Positions 50,601 through 58,207 are shown, counted from the first letter of the stretch. The stretch: DNA of 64,000 nt from Siderastrea radians (GCA_964017195.1 OZ024891.1:3318720-3382719), one strand, 5' to 3'. The notes: generated by a model from the letters alone, not told the origin. A program made the numbers and translations.

Positions 50601-53600
50601 CACATTTTACGCGACTTTGGAGCTAAAAAATATTAGGATGGAAGGTTTGTTGTTCAGTTTTCTGGGGAAATATAGACACAACGCGATATTCTGTGACAGA
50701 ATTTGGCCGAAATAAACCTATGAATTTTCGTCCCAGTGGCACTTTAAAGGTTCTTGACTAAGAAAACAAAACAACAATGCCATCGCTCCAGTCCTCCAAT
50801 TAAAAGTCTGACATGCTTAAACCACTATACCTGCAGTGCCTCTCTCTACCTAGGTACATAAATGGATACCAGTAAAAAACGGCCGGGGTAACCACCTGGG
50901 TTGGGCAGGGTTGCTTGCTTTATGCTATACACAAACCAGGTTATTACTGCTCCCGCTGAGTGGGCCACCCATGGCCAAAGTTCAGGTTTACCTACTTCCC
51001 TTTAGTGTTCAAGATAACAATATTCTTCCTAAGCTACATGTACAGTTCATGCGAGACAAAGTTCTCAATAAAAATGCATACCTCTAACTTGTTGAGGGGC
51101 CCTTTCCACGGACAACCATGCTGTTTTTTTAATCTACAGAAAACGTCATGGGACAACATTTCTCGCTTAGCAAAATTGTCTGGATAGAGCTGTGATTGAG
51201 AAAAAAAGGATTAAAACTTTAAGAATAAAAAGGAAACATAAAGTATTTACATAAAGAGTAACATGACACCATTTTTAGCTCAAGGTGATTTTGCCACCTG
51301 GACCAATTTTTGGAAATCCAGATTTAGCTTTAAAATCAGCGACCAGTTTTTGACAATTATTGAAAATGATGCTCATTTCCCAAAATAAAAATATCAGCAC
51401 AGAAAATGCTTTCCCATTACCTGTGACTCATCTAAGCGTTCATTATCAACAGGACACTTGGGACCAGCATCTCTAGAAAAGGTGGCAGAAACAGATGTTA
51501 AAATTCATTACTTTCAAAGGACAATAAAGGATACTGAATAGGGGACCACAAGAAAGAAATTTAAAAGAATGACACTCATTTCCCATTTCAACTTATTGCT
51601 TTAGGTCTTTTTCAAGAAATTCTAAGTTACTACTTATAGTGACGGCTTAATTTGGTAACTTTCTCACCTAATGTTTGGCAGCTTTTAATGTCAACAGAGG
51701 TTTCTTCCTTGATTAAAACAATATTTGTCATTTCTAGCAAACATTCACTTTGGTAAGTACTTAAATGGATTTTTAATGAGGGTAAAAGGGCAGTTAAATT
51801 TAGGAAACAACATGGAACTCTTACATAATTAATGAACAGCTGTTGTTGTCATTTTTTTTTGTTTGGTTTTTTTTGGGTTTTTTTTTGTTGCTGTGTTTTT
51901 TTTTGGGAGGGGGGGAGCACACCCCTTAACAGTGATATATATTTTGCTCATAATCTGCTCTGGAATACCATACCTTTAAAATTCTATACATGTGCCAGAA
52001 ACGGTAAATCACACACTAGATCCAGACATAACATCCGTAAGTCCAGTGTAAGTACTAGATGGGGAAACTGGACAACTGTCAACTTTGCAGCTGAAGTTTG
52101 GAACAGCCTTGATACATCCTCTAAGGGATTCTGAGTCTCTGCCCATCTTCAAGCATGGTCTTCTCAAAGCAATTATTTGATTTCCAATTTTTTTTCCATT
52201 TGATGATTACATGTAATTATGCTTTTCAAATCTTTTCTTTCATGTACTTGCCATTTCAATTTTAGCTCTTATTTTTTATTTGCTATTACCTTTTCTGTAT
52301 TTTTCATCTATTTAAATTAGTCCCTTGTAAAATTATTGTTATACTGACCCCTACAATAATCTTTGAGTACCCATCTGAAAACCGCACTTTGTAAAGTTGG
52401 CTTCCTCATTAAAGATCATTTTAACGCTATATTCACCGTGCTACCTGGTGAATACAGTATAACATTTCAAGGCGCAGCTGCTAAGTTAAGTTACTTTTTT
52501 CGTGTGTTGTTTGTCAAGTTTTAGCTCGTCTTTTTACTTTTTGATGTCCACATCTCAAAATTATACTAAAACAATTATTTAAGCAAAGACAAGCAAAAAC
52601 CATCGATAAAAACCAACGTTTTGGAGTCATCATGACACTTTTGCCAAGGTAACTGTGTAGATGTTCTGCAAGTGTAAGAAGCAGCATCTGCTAAAATTAG
52701 CGTAATGTTGCTTGTCTTTGCTTTACTAAACTTTTAGTGAAAAGATGATGATGACGATGATGATGATGATGATGATGATTACACAATGTTAGATATTCCT
52801 TTGAAAGTGTTACTATAAAAACCACCAGAGATGTAAAATGTCATCTGAAGCTTTAAACTTGAGGCAACTGAACTTTTGTCAAGCAACAGCTGTATTGTTG
52901 ACCAAATAATTGGTAAAATAGAACTTGTTGTGGTTAAATTTCAACTGACATCTGTCTGTTCAAGCATAAAAATTTACCTTCAAGTTCTTGAGAAAGTATG
53001 TCTGGAACTTGCTGACCGAGCGAACCTGACGATTGTTGTCCAAAAAAACAATATCTGGGCGCTAGAAGGCAAATTATATATGTATTTTTTAAACAGAGGC
53101 ACCACATGATAATATTCCAGTCTCCTCAAGTGCAAATTTCAAATGGCCATTTACGACTCAGGCAGTTTTGGTAGCAGCATTTAAAAAATGCAAATTATCA
53201 CAATTCTAGGAGTACCAAACAGAAACCAAAAGTGCTTTTAAGCATCTCCTTTCTATATGTTAAATGTACAGATTTTTGAGATAAAAGCTGCACTGCAAGG
53301 ATTTGTGTAGCATCTCTGATGGGTTTAATCACAATCGAGCATAATTAACACAAGTAATCTTTATTGATATTCATTGGCTGATCCAAACATGCAAAGGTAG
53401 GAAGGTGGAAGAACTGGGAAAATTTTCTTAGTTTATATTGTGACAAATGAGGGACCCCACAGAAATTGAAAGATTACACTTCCCTTTCAGTTTCAAAATT
53501 TATGATTGATCAGCAAAATGAAAATGCAGGAATCAGCAGAAGGGTGTGTGATGTTCCTCAAAGATGCTTATTCAACAGAACAAAATACTTATCACTGTGT

Positions 53601-54754
53601 ATCAAAAAACACAAACTGTCAAGCCTGAAGTGCACCTGTAGTTTTCCATTTATTGCTCATTTTTAGCATTCTGCTAGTAATTTTCATATTGCTCATTTTC
53701 ATTGTCTTCAATATTTTGATTTCCTAATAAGGACCCATATGCACAACCACTCTAGGGTGATTTTGGTGTCCTAAATTAAGATGAATTTATTATTACTGTA
53801 TACAGTAGACCCCCCAATATCTCAAACCCCGGCAACCTTGAATCCCCCACTATCTCATATTGAAACTTGTCTACTTTCCCTCGGTTGCTGTTGCTCAGTC
53901 ATCTACTGTTGGTAAGAAGTACTGGCAGGTAAATTCAAAATAAAATTTTAATTCGCACAATTCAAAAAGCCTTGCATGTGGGTGGGACTTGCCCCAGTGA
54001 GACAATCTTGCAACATGTTCCTGTGACAAGTCCCCTCACCTGTCACCGTCTTTTAACAAGTCTCATTTTGTAAACAGTACAGGGGACTTTCCCCTTGAGT
54101 CACTTGAGACCAACCCTTGGCACAAGCACAAAAAAAAAGAAACAATTTGCTTACTTCAGAGTGGGAAACAAGCCCACAAAATCTACACGATAGCCAGATT
54201 CAGCACAACCACTCTATTCTTAATCTGAAATACCGCAATTGGGTGTATAAATTCATACCAATCGCAATTCATACAAATAAAAATAAAAAAAAATCTGTTG
54301 TGCTTTAATATTTGCTAAAAATTTAGGGTCACTATTTCCAGTTCTATAGAGTTCTTCAGGGAATTTTAGGTTTACTTATGAAGCTGTACTTGTCAGCATA
54401 TAACTTAAAAGCTGTTGTCTTCTATGCTGCGTTACGTGACAAGTTTGCGTACTTGAAGGGGAGCCTGGGGAGGTTACTACCGTTTTTTCTACCTCACCTT
54501 ATCGACCGTAAGATACATCCTTTGCAAAATCTGTGGCCGCAGCTAGTCTGTACCGGTTCTCGCAACCCCAAAAGACAAATAGGACATTCGTATTTGCTTT
54601 CCAACGGCGGATCAAAGTACTCGTCATATCCTTCAGACCTTGCTTCTTCGTAAGACGAGGGTTCGCTTCTCACAAACAAACTCACAGCACCAGGGTCAAA
54701 TGAAGTTTCGCGTGAGACAAAAGACTGTTCCTCCCGAGTAAAAGAACGAGTCAT
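24320..54754 (-). CDS. TRAF6: TRAF6 orthologue, complete (eight exons, 528 aa, 30-kb gene)
   Basis: In transcript order the exons are 54754-54498, 51472-51421, 51189-51082, 41649-41488, 26671-26597, 26487-26410, 26294-25948 and 24827-24320. All junctions are GT/AG and the phases agree, giving 1587 nt (528 codons plus stop) against 522 aa in human TRAF6. The order is RING (57-95), five TRAF-type zinc fingers (about 104-262), a coiled coil (about 310-372) and a MATH/TRAF-C domain (about 376-525). TRAF6 is a K63 ubiquitin ligase acting downstream of TLR/IL-1R and TNFR-family receptors. RING residues C57, C60, C72, H74, C77, C80, C92 and D95 are all present. The start ATG is supported by an in-frame TAA 15 nt upstream. 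Introns 3 and 4 are about 9.4 and 14.8 kb and filled with mobile elements. Confidence 0.95.
25948..26294 (-). CDS. TRAF6: TRAF6 exon 7: end of zinc finger 5, linker and coiled coil
   Basis: Residues 245-360. It begins [21 protein letters not shown], completing the last zinc finger. A polar, low-complexity linker follows ([17 protein letters not shown]), and then heptad-rich sequence ([17 protein letters not shown]) that forms the trimerising coiled coil. It ends in phase 2. Confidence 0.93.
26410..26487 (-). CDS. TRAF6: TRAF6 exon 6: zinc finger 5
   Basis: Residues 219-244; [17 protein letters not shown] then GCTF with the C/H spacing of TRAF-type zinc fingers. GT donor at 26409-26408. Confidence 0.92.
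26597..26671 (-). CDS. TRAF6: TRAF6 exon 5: zinc finger 4
   Basis: Residues 194-218; [17 protein letters not shown]. Flanked by a TTCAG acceptor and a GTGAGT donor. The upstream intron is about 14.8 kb. Confidence 0.92.
27038..27107. repeat. 70-bp perfect palindrome
   Basis: The half-site TTATATAAAATGTTACCCTC plus ATTAGTATTCTTTAT is mirrored without mismatch about 27072/27073. It directly abuts the truncated end of a recombinase-like reading frame. Confidence 0.85.
27108..27492 (-). pseudogene. N-terminal fragment of a Crypton-like / KIAA1958-type recombinase protein
   Basis: From an internal Met at 27441 the frame reads [18 protein letters not shown], then [20 protein letters not shown] and [20 protein letters not shown] with [10 protein letters not shown]. 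This is the N-terminal part of proteins with the Crypton-derived DUF3504 region (KIAA1958, ZMYM, QRICH1 relatives). The similarity stops exactly where the 70-bp palindrome begins, and no catalytic tyrosine-recombinase part follows, so it is a broken copy inside TRAF6 intron 4. Confidence 0.6.
27740..27835. repeat. Hairpin repeat GTGTTTTATCGGGT
   Basis: Arms 27757-27780 and 27795-27817 are complementary (GTGTTTTATCGGGTCTAAAACCAC) around a short CGGCTACGCC-type loop. Outer AATAAAC/GTTTATT blocks extend the pairing. This is a foldback MITE-like unit. Confidence 0.55.
27922..28024 (+). repeat. (TATTG)n microsatellite at a retroposon tail
   Basis: GGATAAATAAACTATTGTGTTG passes into a long pentanucleotide array, TATTG or GTATT in register, through about 28024. 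AATAAA followed by a short tandem repeat suggests a LINE/SINE 3' end on the plus strand. Confidence 0.65.
28565..32752. mobile_element. 4.2-kb giant inverted-repeat element flanked by TTAA
   Basis: The left arm (28565 to about 30762) is mirrored by the right arm (about 30877-32752), leaving roughly 110 bp of spacer. The ends read GAGGCTGTCTCTGTAAAAAC and its near-complement, flanked by TTAA at 28561-28564 and 32753-32756. Arms differ by scattered substitutions and small indels. The longest frames (about 80-110 codons) occur in mirrored pairs and show no transposase motif, so it appears non-autonomous. TTAA targets are used by piggyBac and Kolobok transposons. Confidence 0.8.
28801..29000. other. 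Assembly gap (200 N), probably no sequence missing
   Basis: Sequence left of the gap ends ATATTCGATTCG and right of it begins CGTCATCTAGC. The mirrored arm at about 32505-32524 has these two pieces directly joined. The gap is therefore likely to be a placeholder of near-zero real length. Confidence 0.8.
32773..33065 (-). pseudogene. LINE reverse transcriptase C-terminal tail, frameshifted
   Basis: Reads [20 protein letters not shown], then [14 protein letters not shown], and after a frame change near 32868 [17 protein letters not shown] to a TGA. These are the usual last motifs of CR1/jockey-like LINE ORF2. Only the extreme C-terminus remains. Confidence 0.7.
33069..34287 (-). pseudogene. 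Ankyrin-repeat coding remnant, frameshifted
   Basis: Repeats of a roughly 66-residue double ankyrin unit are visible: [43 protein letters not shown] and [13 protein letters not shown]. At least four units span the region, but the frame changes near 33690, 33790 and 33980, and the first unit ([20 protein letters not shown]) is in yet another frame. The last unit ends at an apparent donor, G then GTAAGT, at 33068. Lying on the same strand and downstream of the GT4-SH2 piece, it is probably the 3' part of the same dead gene. Confidence 0.75.
34385..35465. repeat. GATC-rich tandem array with about 155-bp higher-order period
   Basis: Built almost entirely of AAGGATCTT, AAGATCCTT and AAAGATCTT words. 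The marker AGCCAGGATCCTCAAGGATT recurs at 34681, 34836 and (diverged) 34991, giving a higher-order unit near 155 bp. The array decays towards 35465. Confidence 0.8.
35594..35731. mobile_element. 138-bp MITE with perfect 22-bp terminal inverted repeats
   Basis: TTTACCTCGGTGTAAGAACC (and two more bases) at the left is matched exactly by its complement at 35710-35731. The interior is A-rich. No clear target duplication. Confidence 0.65.
36293..38006. mobile_element. 1.7-kb foldback element, arms about 665 bp, 7-bp flank repeat
   Basis: Arms 36293 to about 36961 and about 37343-38006 are highly similar inverted copies starting CACAGGCAGCCCAAGC. The spacer is about 380 bp. CTTATAT stands directly at both sides (36286-36292, 38007-38013). 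The open frames in the arms are mirror copies of each other and resemble no transposase. Confidence 0.75.
38841..39459. mobile_element. Foldback element with about 110-bp arms
   Basis: The left arm from TTACAGTCAAAATACTCAGC (38841) is mirrored by the right arm ending at 39459, about 85-90% alike, around some 400 bp of unrelated interior. Ends and flank repeats are not defined. Confidence 0.6.
39777..40590. repeat. Second GATC-rich tandem array
   Basis: Short units of about 30-36 bp, e.g. GAAGATCCTTGAAGATCTTG then GCAAGAATTTT, repeat along the segment with partial decay at the left. Its words resemble the 34.4-35.5 kb array. Together they look like one array of an intron, parted by 4.3 kb containing two foldback elements. 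Confidence 0.75.
40602..41215 (-). pseudogene. GT4 glycosyltransferase C-terminus joined to an SH2 domain, disabled
   Basis: The minus strand reads [17 protein letters not shown], a TAG stop (41131-41129) where the family has an aliphatic residue, then [14 protein letters not shown] with GIAEAL. This is the donor-binding core of group-1 (GT4) glycosyltransferases. After a frame change near 40870 it continues into [18 protein letters not shown] and [12 protein letters not shown], the start of an SH2 domain. The FLVR arginine that binds phosphotyrosine is His here. The piece ends at a CAG/GT junction at 40602. It lies inside TRAF6 intron 4 on the same strand. The stop and frameshift indicate a pseudogene, although sequencing error cannot be excluded. 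Confidence 0.65.
41488..41649 (-). CDS. TRAF6: TRAF6 exon 4: zinc fingers 2 and 3
   Basis: Residues 140-193; [18 protein letters not shown], then [16 protein letters not shown]. Acceptor TTTAG, donor GTTTGT, phase 0 at both ends. It precedes the 14.8-kb intron. Confidence 0.93.
41976..42705. repeat. Segmental duplication copy A with truncated TRAF6 exon
   Basis: This 730-bp stretch is about 85-90% like three blocks of copy B (45275-45596, 47896-47912, 50744-51127) in the same order and orientation. It includes a SINE-like part (42340-42640). At 42655-42697 is a minus-strand partial copy of the zinc-finger 1 exon, cut at a T run. Its donor is AT instead of GT, so it cannot splice. It preserves two unoccupied TTAA sites, 42315-42318 and 42328-42331. 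Confidence 0.8.
43131..43338. mobile_element. 208-bp foldback with GCGATCGC-type core
   Basis: The ends GCTTTCCACATGATTGC and GCAATCACGTGGAAACCAGC are imperfect inverted repeats. Internal GCGATCGTTG/GCGATCACTG motifs are repeated several times in both orientations. Confidence 0.5.
43680..44360. repeat. Diverged tandem repeat, unit about 150 bp
   Basis: The block GGAGGCATCT.TTGAATATCACTGA....GACACTT recurs at about 43695, 43981, 44046 and 44202, alternating with AACATCCCAAGATGTGGGG and CAGATGACATCACATG blocks. A related block is at 45225-45285. No coding sense was found. Confidence 0.6.
44774..45162. mobile_element. 389-bp TTAA-flanked MITE, family 1
   Basis: The ends GGATGGTGCCTCCT and AGGAGGCATCGTCC are inverted repeats flanked by TTAA (44770-44773, 45163-45166). 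An internal pair (GGTAACCACGCATTATTCAG with CTGAAAAATGCACGGTTACC) makes the interior palindromic. The same family is found at 45597-47895. Confidence 0.8.
45597..47895. mobile_element. TTAA MITE family 1, second copy, carrying a nested element
   Basis: The ends GGATGGCGACTCCT and AGGAGGCACCTACC are flanked by TTAA (45593-45596, 47896-47899). Its interior matches the 389-bp copy in opposite orientation but is opened by a 1.9-kb insertion at 45662-47563. Copy A of the duplication shows the unoccupied TTAA at 42315. Confidence 0.8.
45662..47563. mobile_element. 1.9-kb TTAA-flanked element, family 2
   Basis: The ends AGGAGAACTGAAGTCCAAAA and the complement (TTTTTGACTTCAGTTCTCCT) are flanked by TTAA (45658-45661, 47564-47567). 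The subterminal regions also pair (e.g. GACGTAAGTAATGGGGAA with TTCCCCATCACTTACGTC). A 72-codon minus-strand frame (46435-46653) is protein-like at its end ([20 protein letters not shown]) but I do not recognise it. No transposase was identified. Confidence 0.75.
48885..49320 (+). mobile_element. Truncated LINE inside the family 3 element
   Basis: A reverse-transcriptase tail reads [19 protein letters not shown], then [21 protein letters not shown] frame change near 49108 leads to [19 protein letters not shown] and a stop. The 3' end is AATAAAATGTTGTTGTTGCTG. The 5' boundary is estimated. Confidence 0.65.
50384..50499 (-). pseudogene. Putative first exon of the family 3 element gene
   Basis: It has an ATG, 38 acidic codons ([20 protein letters not shown]), and ends in phase 2 at a GTACGA donor. 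It sits just inside the right inverted terminus. Family unknown; the exon interpretation is inference from the frame and the splice site. Confidence 0.3.
51082..51189 (-). CDS. TRAF6: TRAF6 exon 3: zinc finger 1
   Basis: Residues 104-139; [18 protein letters not shown], then [13 protein letters not shown]. Acceptor CACAG at 51190, donor GTATGC at 51081. A defective partial copy of this exon stands at 42655-42697. Confidence 0.93.
51421..51472 (-). CDS. TRAF6: TRAF6 exon 2: end of RING domain
   Basis: Residues 86-103; [18 protein letters not shown], which supplies the last RING ligands C92 and D95. A 52-bp exon, entered in phase 2 and left in phase 0. Confidence 0.93.
51830..52410 (+). mobile_element. 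LINE 3' fragment with reverse-transcriptase tail
   Basis: The plus strand reads [20 protein letters not shown] and [15 protein letters not shown], then in another frame [16 protein letters not shown] and a stop at 52171. This is the usual final motif of LINE ORF2 (aromatic, W-N-S-L, then F-K-xx-L-K). About 240 bp of T-rich 3' UTR follow. It lies in TRAF6 intron 1. Confidence 0.55.
52746..52780. repeat. (GAT)n microsatellite
   Basis: GATGATGATGACGATGATGATGATGATGATGATGAT-type run in TRAF6 intron 1. Confidence 0.85.
52781..54497. other. TRAF6 intron 1, remaining part
   Basis: No exon or recognisable repeat apart from short T/A-rich tracts. Confidence 0.4.
54498..54754 (-). CDS. TRAF6: TRAF6 exon 1: start codon and most of the RING domain
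   Basis: Residues 1-85 plus two bases. An acidic N-terminus ([20 protein letters not shown]) is followed by [15 protein letters not shown] and [14 protein letters not shown], very close to vertebrate TRAF6. An in-frame TAA lies 15 nt before the ATG. The donor is GTGAGG at 54497. Confidence 0.94.
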
Positions 54755-55298
54755 GATTACAAAGCATCTTTAACAAGCACCACCATCGTCAAACTTCTGA
54801 ACGACAACGCTTACTATGCAAATTACTTAGAAAGTGAAACCGGGACAGTCCCCTATCCCATAATGCCCCTGAATCAACGGGTTTTCCTTATTTCTAATTG
54901 GGCCGTGCGGAAAAACCGCTATATGACGTCACCGCTTCCAGACGAAACAATAGCCCTAACCCTGATAACAATAGACGGTGCAGTTTATAGGAACCAACGA
55001 AATTAGAGGTTTGGAACCGTGCAGGTTCCGGGCCCTCGGTAGAGGGCCCGGAGCATTCTCGTTCCCACGAGACGTAATTTTAAAAAAAGTCGCGTGGCTC
55101 ATGGGGACGAGAATGGAAAAGCCCAACTGAAACTACCAATGGCTTCAAAAGGACGTTGGCTAAAAGCGTGACACAATTGTCGATCACACACTCAAGGGAC
55201 CCACTTAAGGTTCCCAAGTGCCTATTTCCGGAGAATTTCATGAAGAGCCCCATGTTTCTATAGTAAGCCTTTGTCTGGTGCCAGGAAGTTTGTTCAGC
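54755..55298. other. Upstream flank of TRAF6
   Basis: 5' UTR or promoter region without a TATA box that I can assign. A short hairpin GGGCCCTCGGTAGAGGGCCC stands at 55031-55050. Confidence 0.4.
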
Positions 55299-55783
55299 TC
55301 CCGGGGGGGAGGGGGTACTCCATGAATAACCTATATCGGGTACGTGCTGCTGTGAAGGGTATGGTTTTGAAGCAGTTTGGTCTAGTATTGGGTATCAATT
55401 ACCGGGAAACTGATAAGTGGTGTGAAAATTTAATGGGTTTGAAAAACTCAGAAAGAAATGTAAATTAATCACGACAACTCTGTCAAGAATTACTTTACTT
55501 TCGACTTTTTTTCAGGACATTGCCCCGAAAACAATAATAAAAACATTTGTATTAAATAATGGAGATAAACGGCAGAATGTCCTCGCTTCTTCCAGTCTTT
55601 TGTCAGTGTACAAAGAATCAGTGTTTTGGGTATCCCTACCCGGGATACCCATTTCGCTAGGGATACCCTCCCCAAATTTAAGAAAGGGAAAAAAAGTCCT
55701 GGGATCGAGGTTGATAGGGTAAGGGTTTCAGAGTCCCAGCGGCACACCCCAGCAAAATTGTTCCGAGTACCTCCCCGGGCTCC
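55299..55783 (-). mobile_element. GGGGTACTCC-type foldback element, copy 3 (inverted)
   Basis: Left end CCCGGGGGGGAGGGGGTACT, right end GAGTACCTCCCCGGG. The TCAGAGTCCCAGCGGCACACC block that stands at the left of copies 1 and 2 is at the right here, so the copy is reversed. Confidence 0.6.
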
Positions 55784-56329
55784 AGCTTTGCTAGAGCTTT
55801 AGAGAGTCAATCGAAAGTACTAGTTTAGCGGAAGATGGATCTCAGCCGTTTTCTTCTTGCAAAAGAGTAGTAAAGCATTTTAGACGTGTAAAGATGCCGG
55901 GTTAATTACAAAAGTTATTTCAGCAGCATTATTTTATTGCTTTTGAGATATGATGTTTGTTACGCACGACATCGTTATTATTTGAACAGTTGTTAAATCA
56001 GCACATTTTTTGTGACAAACCACTGCGGTTGTCCAGCCCTTCTTAGCAATGTCCGTTGCTACAAAGCTTAGCTTAGTCAGCTAGCAGGAAAAGTAGGTTA
56101 ATAACCACGCAATATTAACTGACGTCACACACACGACAAGCGGCTTTCCTTCTTTGGGGCGCTTTTGCTTTGAACTTCAAATAGTAAAGGTCGATCTTTT
56201 CTTGACGTTTTGTGGCTTGACACGCTGAAGTCAGAACAACCATAAAGAGAAACAATTGCCTTCCTCTATCCCTTTCTTGGCGTCCGGGAGGGCCCAAAAG
56301 CGAACGACCACATGAACGTGTTAAAGTTT

Positions 56330-56480
56330 TTTATGCGGAAGGAATTGGTAACGACGTCAATGGGGTCGTTGAAGAAAAGTTAATGTTTGTCACTGACTGA
56401 TACTTTTTTAATGGTACTAAGACGTTTCGGCTAACTCTGCCTTCATCAGTTTTAAGATCGCTTGAAGTTGTTACGCGTGA
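56330..56480. repeat. Possible Penelope-like element terminal remnant
   Basis: GACGTTTCGGCTAACTCTGC then CTTCATCAGTTTTAAGATCG resembles the terminal motif found beside the Penelope-like element at 63.3 kb (ATTTCGACTGGCCA, CTTCATCAGG). A 15-bp unit, GTATGCGGTGCGCGTGCT, is doubled at 56518-56551. Confidence 0.3.
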
Positions 56481-57075
56481 TTTAAAAATTCCAAAGTAAT
56501 GAAACTTTGCGCGTGCTGTATGCGGTGCGCGTGCTGTATGCGGTGCGCGTGCATGACTACAAAGAATGGTTCTTTTGCGTAAATTACAACGTAAATGCGT
56601 GCAAAGCATTTGTAGACTTCTGGGATGACTATGCGGATCATTCCCAGCATTAGGATCTTTCACAGACATCCAAGCTCCTTCCCATCATCCCTGCTTGCTC
56701 TCACACCTCCCGTGCCCGGCGCGTTATGAAGACGACTGAGGACGAGTCAGGGGTGGACTTGTTGTCCCTCCACTTGGAAAGCAATCTATTCGTTTGGAGG
56801 ATGCTATAAAGGACCTTAATCGCCAGGGAAGTCTTGCTTGTGAAGTCTAAAAATACGTCTTCAGCGGAGAGCAAACAGCCATGCTTGAAACGTGTGGAAA
56901 GCCGCATTAAACTTTTTTATTCTAATAATTAAAATATTTTCTTTACCAAATTAAGTATTTCGTTTCCACTCCATCATTACCTTGTCCCAAATACAAAACC
57001 TGTTGATAAGGTGCCAGTTCCACGGCAGGTCAGAAACAGAACAAAGACCCTACTAGGTGTAACTGTAAGTTGGCG

Positions 57076-57388
57076 GCCCGGGGGGGTACTCCATTCATAT
57101 TTGGGTATAGGTGAGCCGCTGATAGTTTGAAACCCTTACCCTGTTTAGGACAAAAAAATCCTAACATACATACCCCGTTTAGGACAAGAAGCTCAATTTT
57201 ATTACCCTGTTTAGGACATGCAACACCCTGTTTATAATTAGGACAGACTCCCGCGAAATTATATACCCTGTTTAGGACAGACTCGCATGAAATCACATAC
57301 CCTGTTTAGGACAGAGGGGCCAAAAACCATACCCTGTCCAGCGGCACATCCCCGTATAGGCCATATGAGGGAGTACCCCCCCCGGGGT
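57076..57388 (+). mobile_element. GGGGTACTCC-type foldback element, copy 4
   Basis: Ends CCGGGGGGGTACTCC and GGGAGTACCCCCCCCGG. The interior contains five irregular repeats of ACCCTGTTTAGGACA where copy 1 has GGGATCACAYC repeats. Same left block (GAGCCGCTGATAGTTTGAAA). Confidence 0.65.
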
Positions 57389-57745
57389 TGGCGGCAAGAT
57401 CAGTTTAACATTTAACCCAAAGGGAGCCCACACAAACCGTGTGTCCGTTTGATTGTAATGTATGAAAAAACCAAAACAATAACGTAAACAATCACCAACG
57501 ATCGAGGCACTGGTTATAGTCACCTCATATCCATTGTTCTATTAAATCTCAAATAATCGCTGCTGATTTTTTTCCGTACTGTTGGACAAACTTTTGCTTC
57601 GCGGAACGAGGCGCCTACATGGCATCCAACCTCCTTTAAGGCAAAAAGCAAGGTTATTGGCTCACAACCTGTGTTCGATGAACTAATCAGAAAGCTAAAA
57701 TTCAATAACCGAGTTTAGAAATTTCCATCAAAAGAAAGCAAAACA

Positions 57746-58207
57746 CCGTATGGCACTAAATTTTTGCGGGTTCTAATTTTTGCCATTTTTGCGGTTTTTT
57801 CACGATCCGCAAAAATAAGTTCCCACGAAATAAAATTACCGCAAATTTTTTCTCCGCAAAAACTTACTCCACTGTGGAAATTATATACAAAAATACTGAT
57901 TTGAAGGAGAAAATGCTACAGCTAACTTGGTGGATAATACAGCAAGTGGTACCCTAGTTATTTCGATCCATTGTAGCGTAACAGCGTAACATTGTTTTAT
58001 TTGTATTTCGATCCCTTTTACTGGGCCTTTACTCAAAAAAATGAAAAAGTTATTAGTTCCATTTGAAAGCGACTTCCAGAAAATCGCAAAAATTAATTCC
58101 CAGCAAGAAAAACCAGCCTTTTCAAATCGCAAAAATTAGTTCCCGCAAAAGACAAAAAATCGCTAATCCGCAAAATTAAACACCCGCAAAAATTTAGTGC
58201 CACACGG
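57746..58207. mobile_element. 462-bp MITE, ends CCGTATGGCACTAAATTTTT
   Basis: The left end CCGTATGGCACTAAATTTTT pairs with the right end at 58183-58207 with one mismatch. GCAAAAATTAGTTCCCGC-like words recur throughout both subterminal regions. No target duplication was found. Confidence 0.7.

Larger units (their letters stand above)
47913..50743. mobile_element. 2.8-kb TTAA-flanked element, family 3, with a split minus-strand gene
   Basis: The ends AGTGCCACTGGGAC and GTCCCAGTGGCACT are perfect inverted repeats flanked by TTAA (47909-47912, 50744-50747). Subterminal sequence also pairs (TCAGAGGCTCACCTC with GAGGTGAGCCTCTGA). Near the right end a minus-strand frame opens with [20 protein letters not shown] and reaches a GT donor at 50383. 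Near the left end a frame after a CGCAG acceptor (48311 down to 48156) reads [20 protein letters not shown] and stops. The two may be first and last exons of one element gene whose middle was lost or replaced. The protein family is unknown to me. Confidence 0.7.
45275..51127. repeat. Segmental duplication copy B, expanded by TTAA insertions
   Basis: Copy B contains the functional TRAF6 exon 3 at its right end. Compared with copy A it is interrupted at two points by TTAA-flanked DNA of 2.3 kb and 2.8 kb. Between the insertions only about 13 bp of ancestral sequence (TGTTGAGTT) separate them. Confidence 0.8.
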
